A stretch of DNA of 64,000 nt from Pseudomonas poae (lineage in GTDB: Bacteria; Pseudomonadota; Gammaproteobacteria; Pseudomonadales; Pseudomonadaceae), in contig CP034537.1 of assembly GCA_004000515.1 (NCBI GenBank), positions 6,090,001 to 6,154,000 of the forward strand. Direction: 5' to 3'. The position numbers and the translations under genes were made by a program. Shown here piece by piece: positions 22,846 to 33,896 of the stretch. Each line of letters begins with the position of its first letter. Position 1 is the first letter of the stretch. The notes beneath the pieces were generated by a model, which was not told the DNA's origin, made no database searches, and was given only the letters and a program-made list of their open reading frames with translations.

Positions 22846-25800
22846 ATGCCCGCCGCCAAACTGCTAAGCGAACTCAAGTCCCTGGGCGTCGAACTCTGGC
22901 CCCAGGATGGCCAACTGAAATTCCGCGCGCCCCAGGGCCTGCTCGACACCGAACGCCTGGCGCAACTGCGCGAACACAAGCAACAGATCCTGCACCTGCT
23001 GGAGACACAGGAACGCCCGCTCGTGCAGGCCGATCCGGCGCAGCACCACACGCCCTTCCCCCCTCACCGATGTGCAGAATGCCTACCTGCTGGGCCGCCA
23101 ATCGTCCTTCGGCTACGGCAATGTCGCCTGTCATGGCTACCTGGAACTGAGCTGGCCAACCCTGGACCCGCAGCAGGTGGAACAGGCCTGGAACCGCCTG
23201 ATCGCCCGCCACGACATGCTGCGAGCGGTGATCGCCAGCGAAGGTTCGCAGCGTGTGCTGCCCAACGTCGCCCACTATCCGCTGGCCATCGCCGATTTGC
23301 GTGGCGCCACCCGCGATCAGCACCAGCACGCGGTGCAACAGATTCGCCAGGCCATGGAGCAGAAGCTCTACCCACCGAGGTCTGGCCGCTGTTCGAACTG
23401 CGTATGAGCCGCAGCGACAACGGCGACACGCTGCACTTCTCCATGGACTCCCTGATCGCCGACTGGGCCAGCGCGCAGCTGCTGTTCAATGAGCTGGAGC
23501 TGTTGCTGCTGGATCCCCAGACAACGTTGCCTGCCCTGGACATCACCTTCCGCGACTATCTACTGGCCGAGCGCAGTTTGCTCGAAGGCAGCCGCCACCA
23601 ACGTGACCGTGACTACTGGCTGGCCCGCATCGACGCATTGCCCGCCGCCCCACAACTGCCGGCGCCCCTGAGCGGCGAAGACACCCGCGTGCCCCGTTTT
23701 CAACGGCACTCTGCGCAGCTTGAGTCGCAGCCATGGGCAGCCCTGAAAAGCGCTGCCAGCGAACGCGGTCTTACCCCATCCATCGTAGTGCTGGCGGCCT
23801 ACGTCGCCACGTTACAACGCTGGAGCCAGCAGCCTGCCTTCAGCCTCAACCTGACATTGCTCAACCGCCTGCCACTGCACCCGCAGGTGGATCGCCTGGT
23901 GGGCGACTTCACCTCGGTCAGCCTGTTGCAGGTCAACGATCCCGAAGGGCTGGACTTCACCGCCCAGGCACGCCAGTTGGGCAGCCAATTGTTTACCGAC
24001 CTGGAGCACCGGCTATTTTCCGGCATACAGGTCATGCGCGAAATTGGTCGCCGTCGTGGGCGTGAAGCGGCGGCCATGCCGGTGGTCTTCACCAGCGCCA
24101 TCGGCCTGGGGATCGAGGCACCGCCGGCCAGTCAACGCCGGGTGGGCCACGGCATCACCCAGACGCCGCAGGTCACCCTCGATTGCCAAGTGATGGATGA
24201 CGCCAACGGCCTGCACATCCATTGGGACGTGCGCCAAGGCGTATTCCCCGACGGCCTGGTGGACGACATGCAACAGGCCTTTGTCGCCGAACTGCAGTTG
24301 CTCGCCCTCGATCCGGCCGCCTGGGAACATCCGGTGCAAGTGCCACTGCCGGCCTGGCAACAGCGCGAACGCCTGGCAGCAAATGCCACCGCCGCCCCGT
24401 TGCCCACCGGTCGCCTGCACGACGGCCTGCTGGCCATGGCTTGGGAACATCCTCACGCCCTGGCGGTGATCGATGCCAGTGGCAGCCTGACCTACGCCGC
24501 CCTTGCCGAACGCGCACTGGCCGTGGCCGCCTCCCTGCGTGAGGTCGGGTGCGATGCGCAGGAACCCGTGGCGATCCTGATGCCCAAGGGTCTCGACCAA
24601 GTGGTGGCGGCCTACGGCGTGTTGCTCGCCGGCGCGGCCTATCTGCCCCTGGACAGCAACGCTCCGGCCGCACGCCGCGACCGCGTACTGCTAAGCGCCA
24701 AGGTGCGGCATGTGCTGGGGCATTCCCTGGCGCAGCCGAACACGCCGTTGCCCGAGACATTGCAATGGCACGCCGTAGACCGGTTGCCCTCGGCGGGCGC
24801 GGATTTCGAGCTGATCGAGGGCAGCCCCGATGACCTCGCCTACGTGATCTACACCTCCGGTTCCACCGGCGAACCCAAGGGCGTGATGATCAGCCATCGC
24901 GCCGCGCTCAATACCGTGCAAGACATCAACCGACGCTTCGACGTCAACGCCGATGACCGCGTACTGGGCCTGGCGCAGTTGAGTTTCGACCTGTCGGTGT
25001 ATGACCTGTTCGGGCCACTCGCCGTGGGCGCAACCCTGGTGCTGCCCGACCCGGCACGTGGCGCCGACCCGTCGCACTGGGCCGAACTGGTGCAGCGCCA
25101 TCAGGCCACGCTGTGGAACTCGGTGCCGGCACAACTGCACATGCTCGCCGACTACCTGCACGCCGAACCCCGCCCACTGGACAGCCTGCGCCTGGCCTTG
25201 CTGTCCGGTGACTGGATCCCGCTGAACCTGCCACCGCAACTCCAGGCGTTGTTGCCCGACCTGAAACTGGTGGGCCTGGGCGGCGCCACCGAAGCCTCGA
25301 TCTGGTCGAACCTGCACCCCATCGGCGCCATCGACCCAGCATGGCGCAGCATTCCCTACGGCCTGCCGCTGGCCAACCAGGGCTTTCGAGTACTCGACAG
25401 CCACTGGCGTGATGCGCCGACCTGGGTACCGGGCGACCTGTACATCACCGGTGTCGGCCTGGCCCAGGGCTACCTGGGCGATCCGGCATTGAGCGACGCA
25501 CGTTTCTTTGCTCACCCGCTCGACGGCCAACGCCTGTACCGCACCGGTGACCGTGGCCGCTATTTGCCGGGGGTGAACTGGAATTCCTGGGCCGTGAAGA
25601 CGGCCAGGTGAAAATCCGCGGCCATCGGGTGGAACTGGGTGAGGTCGAGGCCGCACTGCTCGCCACCCCTGGCGTGGACAGTGCGGTGAGCCTGGTCAGT
25701 GGCGACCTGTTGGCGTTCGTCACCGCCGCACGCGCCGAACCCGAGCCGCTGCCAGGCGCACCGTTGCTCACGGCGGTCAAACGTTATGCCGACAGCCAGG

Positions 25801-28298
25801 TGGGCAGTTTCGATGCGCAACAGGTGCGCGAGTACCAGGCTGACCTGAATGCCGCCGCATTGAGTTCGATGCTGGAGGTGTTGCTCAAGGCCGGACTGTT
25901 CAGCGGCGAACGGGCCGAACCGGACGCCGCCGCAATCCTGCATGCTTTGCAGGCCGAACCGCGCCACCATTGGCTGGTTCGCCGCTGGTTGGGGCGCTGT
26001 GCGAGGCGGGTCTGCTGCACTCCACCCACTCGCACTACCGCCTCGCGCAACCCGCGCCCAACCCGGCGCTGGCGTGGGGCCGGGTAGAACAAGCGGTCGC
26101 CTCGGGGCTGTGCAGCCAGGCGCTGCTCGACTACCAGCTCAACCATGCGTGGCAACTGCCGCAACTGCTCAAGGGCGAGGTCAACCCGTTCGACTTGCTG
26201 TTCCCCCAAGGCCAACTGGACGTGGCCTTGCAGTTGTACGGCGGGGATGCCGTGTCGCGCTACAACAACCACAGCATCGCGGCGCTGATCAACCGCCTGG
26301 CCACCCACCATCAAGGCGACGGCCCGCTGCGCATCCTCGAAATCGGCGCCGGTACCGGCGCCACCAGCGCCAGTCATCGGCTTGCTCGATGGGCTGGAAG
26401 TCGACTACCTGTTTACCGACATGACCGCGTTTTTTCCTGCCGGCGGCCAAGCAACGCTTTGCTGAACAGGCCTGGGTACGCTATGGCGTGTTGGACATCG
26501 ACCAGGACATCCGTCCTCAGGGTTTGGCCAGCAACAGCGTGGATATCGTGCTGTGTGCGGGCATGCTCAACAGCGTCAAGGACATCGATAGTGCCCTCGG
26601 CCAGATCACCGAGTTGCTCAGCCCTGGCGGCTGGCTGGTGTTCAGCGAACCGACCGGCGAATGGCCGCCGATCCTGCTGACACAGGGCTTCATGATGACG
26701 CCGGCCAATGGCGACCACGACCAGGGCCGCAGTGGCCTGCGTGACGCCGATATCTGGCGGGCGCGGGTCAAGGCCTTCGGTGGCGAGTGCCTGCCTGCCC
26801 TGCCCCAGGCCGATCATCCGCTGGCCGCCCTCGGTATGCAGGTATTCGCCGCGCGCTTCAAGGCCGGCGTGCAGCGCCTGAGTGTCGACAGCCTGCGCCG
26901 CGCCCTGGCCGAGCGTCTGCCGGACTATATGCTGCCAGCGCACCTGCAGGTACTCGACCGCTTGCCGCTGACCGCCAATGGCAAGGTCGACCGCAAGACC
27001 CTGGCCGGCTGGCGCCCTGCCGCCGACGCCCAGGCCTCCAGCAGCCAGGAAGCGCCGAGCGATCCGCTCAGCGCCGAGTTGTGCCGCGTATGGGCCGACG
27101 CCCTGGGGCTGGCGCAGATCGGCGTCGAGGACAGCTTCTATGAAAAAGGCGCCGACTCGCTGATCCTCGCCCGCGTCGCCGGCCAACTGCGTGAGCAACT
27201 GCCCCAGGCCCAACGCCTGAGCTACGACACCTTGCTGCGCCAGATGCTCAACGAGCCGAATGTCGCCGCCCTCGCGCGCCTGCTCAATCAGGGCGAAGCC
27301 ACGCCGGCCACGGTTGCCGCCAGCGGTGAAGCACAACGCTCGTCCAGCAGCAACGCGCTGGTGGTGCCGTTTGGCGGGGTGACATCGGCCCGGTGCGGGT
27401 GATGTTCCACGCCGCCCTCGGCACCCTCGATTATTTCCAGCACCTGGGCCGCGCCCTTGCCGACCAGCAGGCCGGTCCGGTGATCGGCTTTGCCGTGGCC
27501 GACACCGCGCAGTACCTGGCGCTGGAGCCCAAGCGCCTGATCGAAAGCGTGGCCGAGGACTACGCCGAACGCTTGATTGCCGATGGCCATCAACGCTTCC
27601 AGTTGATCGGCTACTGCCTCGGCGGGCTGCTGGCCACTGAGGTTGCCCGGCGCTTGCTCGAACGCGGCATGGAGGTGGTCGACTTGAGCCTGATCGACAG
27701 CATCCCGATGTTCATCGACACCGACGAAGAGCTGGCGTACGAGGCGATCTTCGTGCCCAACCTGAACCTGGACCCAGTGAAAACCGTGTTCGGCGCGCAC
27801 ATCGAAGACTACGACGTGTACCGCGCCATCGACCTGTTGATGGCCCGCGATAACCGCCGCGTACCCGCCGGGGCCATGGCGGCGCTGAGCGGCGATCCGG
27901 GGCTGGACGCGCTGGCGCTGGCGGTCCAACAGCAATCGGCGCGCAGCCAGGAGGAACGCCTGGCCGAATACGCACGCCTGGCCTCGGGCCAGGCCGGGGT
28001 GCCGATCGGCCCCGAACTGGTACCGACGCTGTTTCGTGTGTGCCGCCACAGCATGCGAGCGGCGCGGTTCGACCCGCCGCCGTTCCTCGGCAACATGACC
28101 TACCTGCGCTGCCTGGAGCAGCAATCGTTCGGCATCACCGGCGGCGTCGGGCATTTGGCCGCGCCGTTCTGGGAAGACGCCTGCCTGGGCCGCTTCGAGC
28201 TGATCGACGTGCCTGGCAACCACTTCAGCGTGATCGAACCGCCCCACGTCCACACCGTTACTGCGCACCTGCTTGAGGCCCTTCGGAAAAACTCATGA
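22846..28298 (+). CDS. NRPS2: docking-Cy3-A3(MT)-PCP3-TE siderophore synthetase (frameshifted)
   Basis: About 1817 residues when joined. Residues 1-60 look like a TubC-type docking domain ([19 protein letters not shown]). Cy3 has DSLIADWAS (about 200). The A3 pocket reads D-L-Y-N-L-S-L-I-W (cysteine). A SAM methyltransferase ([13 protein letters not shown]) is inserted in A3 after the [14 protein letters not shown] motif and before the GKVDRKTL motif, as in PchF. The carrier has GADSLI. The C-terminal thioesterase has GYCLGG (about 1588), so the nucleophile is Cys rather than Ser, with a later GNHFSVIE histidine. Shifts lie near 23058, 23372, 25572, 25990, 26370, 26437 and 27377, mostly in G or C runs. 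A CAGGAG site precedes the ATG at 22846. Confidence 0.85.
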
Positions 28299-30027
28299 CC
28301 ACTGCCTTGGATACCCTGAAACGCCCGGTCAATCGCCTCATCCGTCTTGGTGTGGCGTTCGCCGCCCTCGGCGCATTGGTCAACCTGGTGCCCTTTATCG
28401 GCCTCACCGAACTGGGCCGCTTGCTGTTGGCCGGCAGCGCCGACAGCAAGACCCTATGGCTGTGGGCCGCGCTGGTGGTGATCGCCCTGAGTGTGGGGTG
28501 GATGGCCAGTGGCGTGGCGCTGTGGTTGACCCATGTGGCTGACCACCGGCTGCAATCGAGCTTGCGCGAAGCCATGGTGCGCAAGCTCGGGCGCGTGCCG
28601 TTGGGCTGGTACACCGACACCACCTCCGGCGCCGTGCGCAAGGTGGTGCAGGACGACCTCGAAGACCTGCACCACCTGGTCGCCCATCATGCGGTAGAAC
28701 TCACGGCGGCCATCGTCACGCCGTTGGCGGGCCTGCTGTGGCTGGCGACGTTGAACTGGCGGCTGGCGCTGCTGGCGGTGCTGACACTGCCCATCTACGC
28801 GGTGGCCTACACCCTGATGATGCGCGGTTTTGGCGCCAAGATGCAGTTGCTGGACAAGAGCATGACCCGGGTCAGCGCGGCCATTGTCGAGTTTGTGCAC
28901 GGCATTGCCGTGGTCAAGGCGTTCGGCCAGGTCGGCCAGGCGCACCGCAGCTATCAGCAGGCGGTCAACCAGTTCAGCGAGCAGTACGCCGGCTGGGTCA
29001 AGCCGTTGCTGCGCCTGGAAGCCTTTTCCTCGATGGCCTTGAGTGTGCCGGTGATCCTGCTGGTGAGCCTGGGGTGGGTAGCCTGTTGCTGGCGCACGGT
29101 TGGATCACACCGCTGGAGCTGTTTGCCGAAACCCTGGTGGCGGTGGTCATCCCGCAGTCGCTGCTGGTGATCAACCAGAGCCTCACGGCCCAGCGTACGG
29201 CCCTGGCGGCAGCGGATCGCATCGAAGCGCTGCTGGATGTTGAGGAGTTGCCTACACCCAAGGCCTGCGTCCAACCCCAAGGCAGCGACATCCGCTTTGA
29301 ACAGGTGCAGTTCGGCTACGACGCCGAGCACCTGATCCTCAAGGGCGTCGACCTGCACTGCCCGGCCGGCAGCGTGACCGCATTGGTCGGCGCGTCCGGC
29401 GCCGGCAAGTCGACCCTGGCCAAGCTGGTGCCGCGCTTTCATGACGTCAACGCCGGCCGTATCTGCGTGGGCGGCGCCGATGTGCGCGAGATCGACCCGC
29501 GCCAGTTGTATCAACACGTGGGCTTCGTGTTGCAGGACGCGCAACTGGTGCACGGCACGGTCGCCGACAACCTGCGCCTGGGCCGCCCGGATGCCAGCGA
29601 TGCAGAGGTCGAGGCCGCAGCGCGCTCGGCGCAGATCCATGCGCGTATCCAGGCCTTGCCCCGGGGTTATCAATCGGTGATCGGCGAAGATGCGATCTTC
29701 TCCGGTGGCGAGGCGCAGCGCGTGTCCATCGCCCGCACACTGCTGGCCGACACGCCAGTGCTGATTCTCGATGAAGCCACTTCCCACGCCGATCCCGAGT
29801 CCGAAGCACTGATCCAGGATGCGCTGTCGGCCTTGGCACGTGGCCGCACGGTGCTGGTGATTGCCCATCGTCTGTCGAGCATCAGTGGCGTCGACCAAAT
29901 CGTCGTTCTCGACCAGGGCCGCGTGCTGGAAAGCGGCCGCCATGAACACCTGCTGAACGCCAACGGCGCCTATGCCCGACTGTGGCGAGCCGGCGCCGAA
30001 ACCCCTGCCGTGGAGATGTCCCTGTGA
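28295..30027 (+). CDS. ABC half-transporter, YbtP/Irp6-like (one frameshift)
   Basis: A fused membrane-ATPase half-transporter of about 577 residues. The N-terminal six-helix domain is followed by an ATPase with Walker A GASGAGKST, signature FSGGEAQRV and Walker B VLILDEATS. The sister gene follows with a four-base overlap, matching the YbtP-YbtQ pair of yersiniabactin loci. That pair has an exporter fold but is known to serve Fe-siderophore import. The frame breaks near 29071; one G in the GGGG run gives LGVGSLLLAHGW. The ATG overlaps the end of NRPS2, so the transporter is made with the synthetases. Confidence 0.83.
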
Positions 30028-31769
30028 TTCGCAGCCTCGTGACCTTACTGGGCCCGGCCCATGCCCCGCGCCTCTACCGTTACCTGGCGTGGCTGGTGAC
30101 CAGCGCCGTGCTGCAAGGCCTGGCCGTGGCGCTGCTGGTGCCGATCCTGCATGCGCTGTTCGCTGGTGACCTGCCCACAGCCACCGCCTGGCTGGCGGGC
30201 CTGGCGGCCATGGTGGTGCTGACTTGCATCGCCCACTACCAGCAGGCCATGAAGGGCTTTGCCCTGGCCTTGCTGGTGCTGACGACCTTGCATGATCGCC
30301 TCGGCCAGCACCTGGTCAGCCTGCCGTTGGGCTGGTTCAACTCGGAAAAGGTCGGACGCCTGTCACGCAGCGCTACCAGCGGCACGTTGATGGTCACCGG
30401 TTTGTTTGCCCATTACCTGGGGCCGGTGGTGTCCGGGGTGGTGGTGCCGGCCACCGTGGCGCTGACGCTGTTCGTGTTCGACTGGCGCCTGGGCCTGACG
30501 GCTGTGTTGTGTGCGCCGCTGATCTACTTCACCCATCACTGGTCGGCCGCCGCCATCGGCAGCAACGATGAGCGGGTGGAAGCCGCCGCGACACTGGCCG
30601 GTAACCGGGTGGTGGAGTTCGCTCGCTATCAGCAGGTGCTGCGCGCATTTGGCCGCACCCAAGACGGCTACGCGCCGTTACAGGCGGCCAATCAGGCGCA
30701 AAAGCTGGCGGGTGGTTCGATGCTGTCGCAGACCTTTCCCAAGCTGCTCGGCGGTGGTTTGACCGTGCAACTCGCCTTCGCGCTGCTGGTTGGCGTGGGC
30801 ATTGCCCTGGCGGCGCATGGTGAAATCGATGCGATCCAACTGGTGGCCCTGCTCGCCCTGGCAGCGCGATTCGTGGGCCCACTGGCCGAAGCCGCGGCAC
30901 GCAGCGGCCTGTTGCGCATGGCCGGCAACGACCTGGATCAACTGGTGGGTATCCTGCGTGAGCCGCCGTTGCCCGAACCCGCCGTCAGCCTGCCCCTGTC
31001 AGCGCCCGGCAGCCTGGCCTTCGAACACGTGAGCTTCGCCTACCCGAGTGGCCCGACGGTGTTGCGCGACCTGACCTTCAGCGCCCCGGCGCATTCGATG
31101 ACCGCGATTGTCGGCGCGTCGGGCTCGGGCAAGACCACCGTCACCCGCCTGTTGATGCGCTTTTTCGACACCACGGCGGGCAGCGTCAAGGTCGGCGGCG
31201 TGGACGTGCGCGAGCTGTCCAACGCGGCGCTGATGGCGCAACTGTCGCTGGTGATGCAGGACGTGTACCTGTTCGACGACAGCCTGGAAGCGAATATCCG
31301 CGTCGGTAGCCCGGACGCCAGTGCCCGCGACATCGCCGAAGCGGCACGGCTGGCCGGTGTCGATGAAATCGTCGCCCGCCTGCCGCAAGGCTGGAACACT
31401 CCGGTGGGCGAAGGCGGCGCATCGTTGTCCGGCGGTGAGCGCCAACGCGTGTCCCTGGCGCGCGCCTTGCTCAAGCGTGCGCCCATCGTGCTGCTGGACG
31501 AAGCCACGGCCGCGCTCGACCCGCACAACGAAGCCTTCGTACAGGCCGCGATTCAACGCCTGATGCAACACTCGACCGTGCTGGTGATCGCCCATCGTTT
31601 GTCGACCATCATGGCCGCCGACCAGATCCTGGTCCTGGACGAAGGTCGCCTGGTGGAATCAGGCACCCACGCGCATCTGCTCAGCCTCAACGGTCGTTAC
31701 GCCGGGTTCTGGCATGACCGTCAGCGCGCCGGTGGCTGGCGCCTGAATGCGCAGGCCCAGCCATGCTGA
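30024..31769 (+). CDS. ABC half-transporter, YbtQ/Irp7-like
   Basis: This intact 581-residue protein has six transmembrane helices (residues about 15-300) and an ATPase domain with Walker A GASGSGKTT, signature LSGGERQRV and Walker B IVLLDEATA. The GTG start at 30024 overlaps the stop of the preceding half-transporter and has GGAG eight bases upstream. It probably forms a heterodimer with that protein to move Fe-siderophore across the inner membrane, by analogy with YbtPQ. Export of the apo-siderophore is the alternative, and the fold alone does not decide. Confidence 0.85.
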   Translation: MIRSLVTLLGPAHAPRLYRYLAWLVTSAVLQGLAVALLVPILHALFAGDLPTATAWLAGLAAMVVLTCIAHYQQAMKGFALALLVLTTLHDRLGQHLVSLPLGWFNSEKVGRLSRSATSGTLMVTGLFAHYLGPVVSGVVVPATVALTLFVFDWRLGLTAVLCAPLIYFTHHWSAAAIGSNDERVEAAATLAGNRVVEFARYQQVLRAFGRTQDGYAPLQAANQAQKLAGGSMLSQTFPKLLGGGLTVQLAFALLVGVGIALAAHGEIDAIQLVALLALAARFVGPLAEAAARSGLLRMAGNDLDQLVGILREPPLPEPAVSLPLSAPGSLAFEHVSFAYPSGPTVLRDLTFSAPAHSMTAIVGASGSGKTTVTRLLMRFFDTTAGSVKVGGVDVRELSNAALMAQLSLVMQDVYLFDDSLEANIRVGSPDASARDIAEAARLAGVDEIVARLPQGWNTPVGEGGASLSGGERQRVSLARALLKRAPIVLLDEATAALDPHNEAFVQAAIQRLMQHSTVLVIAHRLSTIMAADQILVLDEGRLVESGTHAHLLSLNGRYAGFWHDRQRAGGWRLNAQAQPC

Positions 31770-32865
31770 CCGGGGTGCTGGGCGCCAGTGGCGACGTCGG
31801 CCTGGCCAGCGCACAGGCCTTGTTGAGCCTGGGCCTGCAGGACCTGCGGCTGGGCGGGCGTGATGCGCACAACGGCGCGCGCTGCCTGGCGCAGCTCCAG
31901 CAGCAATGGCCCGATGCACGCCTGCAATGGGTCGCCGTGGATTTCAACGACACACCAGCCCTGGCCAGGTTCGCCCGTGGCTGCGACGTGCTGCTCAACT
32001 GCGCCGGCCCCTCCTGGCGCGTGGCGGACCGTGTCGCGCAGGCCGCCTTGAACGCCGATGCGCATTACGTCGACGCCGCGGGCGATATCCAGCTCGACCC
32101 GGCTTTATGGCGCGGGCGCAGCGCGGTGCTGGTGCGGGCCTGCAGCCGGGCCTTACCGGCCTGCTGCCACGCTGGCTCGCGATGCGGGGGTTCACACGGG
32201 TGCTGGGGCTGAACAGCTATTTCGGTCTGCGTGATCGCTTCACGGCGGTCGCCGCTGACGACTTCCTGCAAGGGGCGGTAGACGGCTCCAGCGAGCCCTT
32301 GGCGGCCTGGCACAACGGCCGTTGCAGCCGCGCACTGCGACGCAGGCGCGATGTGTTGCTGCCGTGTTTCCCCGGGCCGGTGCATGTGCTGCCCTACTTG
32401 AACCGGGAAGGCGAACGCTTGGCCAGGGACCTGCGCCTGGAAACAGGCCAGTGGTTCAACGTGATGACCGATGGCCATGTGCTCAAGGCCTTCGACCAGG
32501 CGCACAGCCTGCCGCGTGCCGAAGCGGTGCAGCGCTTATGCACCGCCAGCCAGTTGGACCTCAGTGGCCAGCCACCCTTTGTCACGTTGTTGCTGCAACT
32601 CGATGGTCTGCACGACGGCCAAGCCTGCACCCGCAGCCTGGTCGTCAGCGGCACGGGCAATGCGGCCCTGACCGGCGCCGTGGCGGCAGTCACGGTGGTG
32701 AGTGTGCTCGAAGGCGAAATCCGCCCAGGCTGCCATGACGCCGCGTACGCGTTGCCGCCCGCCGCCAGCCTTGAGCGCCTGCAACGCACTCAGGCGATTC
32801 GCGCACTGACCCTGCTGGACCACCCACTCGAACACCTGCAACACGCCGAAGAAGGTTGCCTATGA
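31763..32865 (+). CDS. Saccharopine-dehydrogenase-like NAD(P) reductase (one frameshift)
   Basis: About 367 residues. The N-terminal Rossmann fold is marked by GVLGASGDVG and the segment LLNCAGPSW, as in the saccharopine dehydrogenase NADP-binding family. The frame breaks near 32130; one G added gives AVLGAGLQPGLTGLLPRW and the rest of the protein. It overlaps the ABC gene and the next methyltransferase gene, so it is an operon member. It is not related to the PchG-type reductase encoded at 36731. From memory, the enantio-pyochelin reductase PchK is also unrelated to PchG and of this general type, so a thiazoline ring reduction is a reasonable guess. Confidence 0.7.
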
Positions 32866-33896
32866 ACACCGCCCTTAACGCACTGGAACAACTGAGCCTG
32901 GGTGTCATGGCCGACGTGCTCCTGCGCACCCAGGCCTTGCCGATGCGAGTGTGGCGAACCGCCGAACAGCTTAACCAGGCGCTGGGCACCGCACCGCGCC
33001 ACGCCTGGATCGTGCGGCGCTGGCTCGCGGCGTTGTCGCGTACCGAAGCCGTGCAGGTAGACGGCGAGCGGTTGGCCTGGAATGGCACGCCGCCTCAAGC
33101 CGCCCTCGGCGATTTGCCAGGGTTGTATGCCGAGCTGGGTTTCCCGCCGAGCATGGCGCGACTCCATGCCCAGGTCATCGAGTGCCTGCCCGAGTTGCTG
33201 CGCGACCGCATCGCCCTGGCGACGTTGCTGGTGCTCGCCGGGGACCCGGTGGCGGTACTCGGTGCGTACCAGCACAACCACTTCACCGCCGCGATCAATC
33301 AGGAGCTTGCGGCGCGTGCGCGGGAAGCCAGCGCCGCCGACGACGTGTTGCAGGTGCTGGAGCTCGGCGGCGGCGCCGGCTGTACCACGCGTGCCGTGTT
33401 GGCAGCCCTGGAGGACCGTGAAAAAGCTTATCGCTTCACTGATATCAGCTCACTGTTCACCGGCGTGGCTCGGCGCGAATTGCGCCTGGAGCCCGGTATG
33501 CAATTCGACCTGCTCGACCTGGACCGCGACTTCAGCGAGCAAGGCATCGCGCCCCGCAGCCAGGACTTGGTGATCGCCGGCAACGTGCTGCACAACGCCT
33601 GCGACCTGCCGCGCAGCCTGGCGCGAATCCGCGCCTGCCTGCGCGACGGCGGCACCTTGCTGTTCAGCGAATCCATCGCCGACAACCCGGCGATGCTGAC
33701 CTTCATGCACCTGTTGCTCTCACCCCCAGCCGGCGCGCCGCTGCGGGTCATCGATGAGGTGTTCATGCCACCCGACGCCTGGCGCCAGGCCTTGTACGTC
33801 GCAGGCTTTGAGTTGCTCGACGTATGGCCCGCCGCGACCGACCCGCTGGCCGCCGCCGGACAACGCCTGTTCCATGCCACCGAAGTTTCCCGATGA
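32862..33896 (+). CDS. Stand-alone SAM methyltransferase 1, related to the NRPS MT domain
   Basis: An intact 344-residue class I methyltransferase. The helical N-terminal part (PRHAWIVRRWLAAL) matches the start of the MT domain inside NRPS2 ([14 protein letters not shown]). The SAM-binding motif is VLELGGGAGCTT (about residue 168), and later segments DLVIAGNVLHN and GGTLLFSES complete the fold. The ATG at 32862 overlaps the previous stop (ATGA). It probably acts in trans on a carrier-bound ring, as the cis MT of PchF or HMWP1 does. Target atom and ring are unknown. Confidence 0.78.
   Translation: MNTALNALEQLSLGVMADVLLRTQALPMRVWRTAEQLNQALGTAPRHAWIVRRWLAALSRTEAVQVDGERLAWNGTPPQAALGDLPGLYAELGFPPSMARLHAQVIECLPELLRDRIALATLLVLAGDPVAVLGAYQHNHFTAAINQELAARAREASAADDVLQVLELGGGAGCTTRAVLAALEDREKAYRFTDISSLFTGVARRELRLEPGMQFDLLDLDRDFSEQGIAPRSQDLVIAGNVLHNACDLPRSLARIRACLRDGGTLLFSESIADNPAMLTFMHLLLSPPAGAPLRVIDEVFMPPDAWRQALYVAGFELLDVWPAATDPLAAAGQRLFHATEVSR

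Noticed and set aside
16390-28298. Reading the NRPS pieces as five or more separate small synthetases
   Set aside because: The breaks fall inside conserved domain cores and rejoin with one-base changes, and the pieces have no starts or ribosome sites at the joints.
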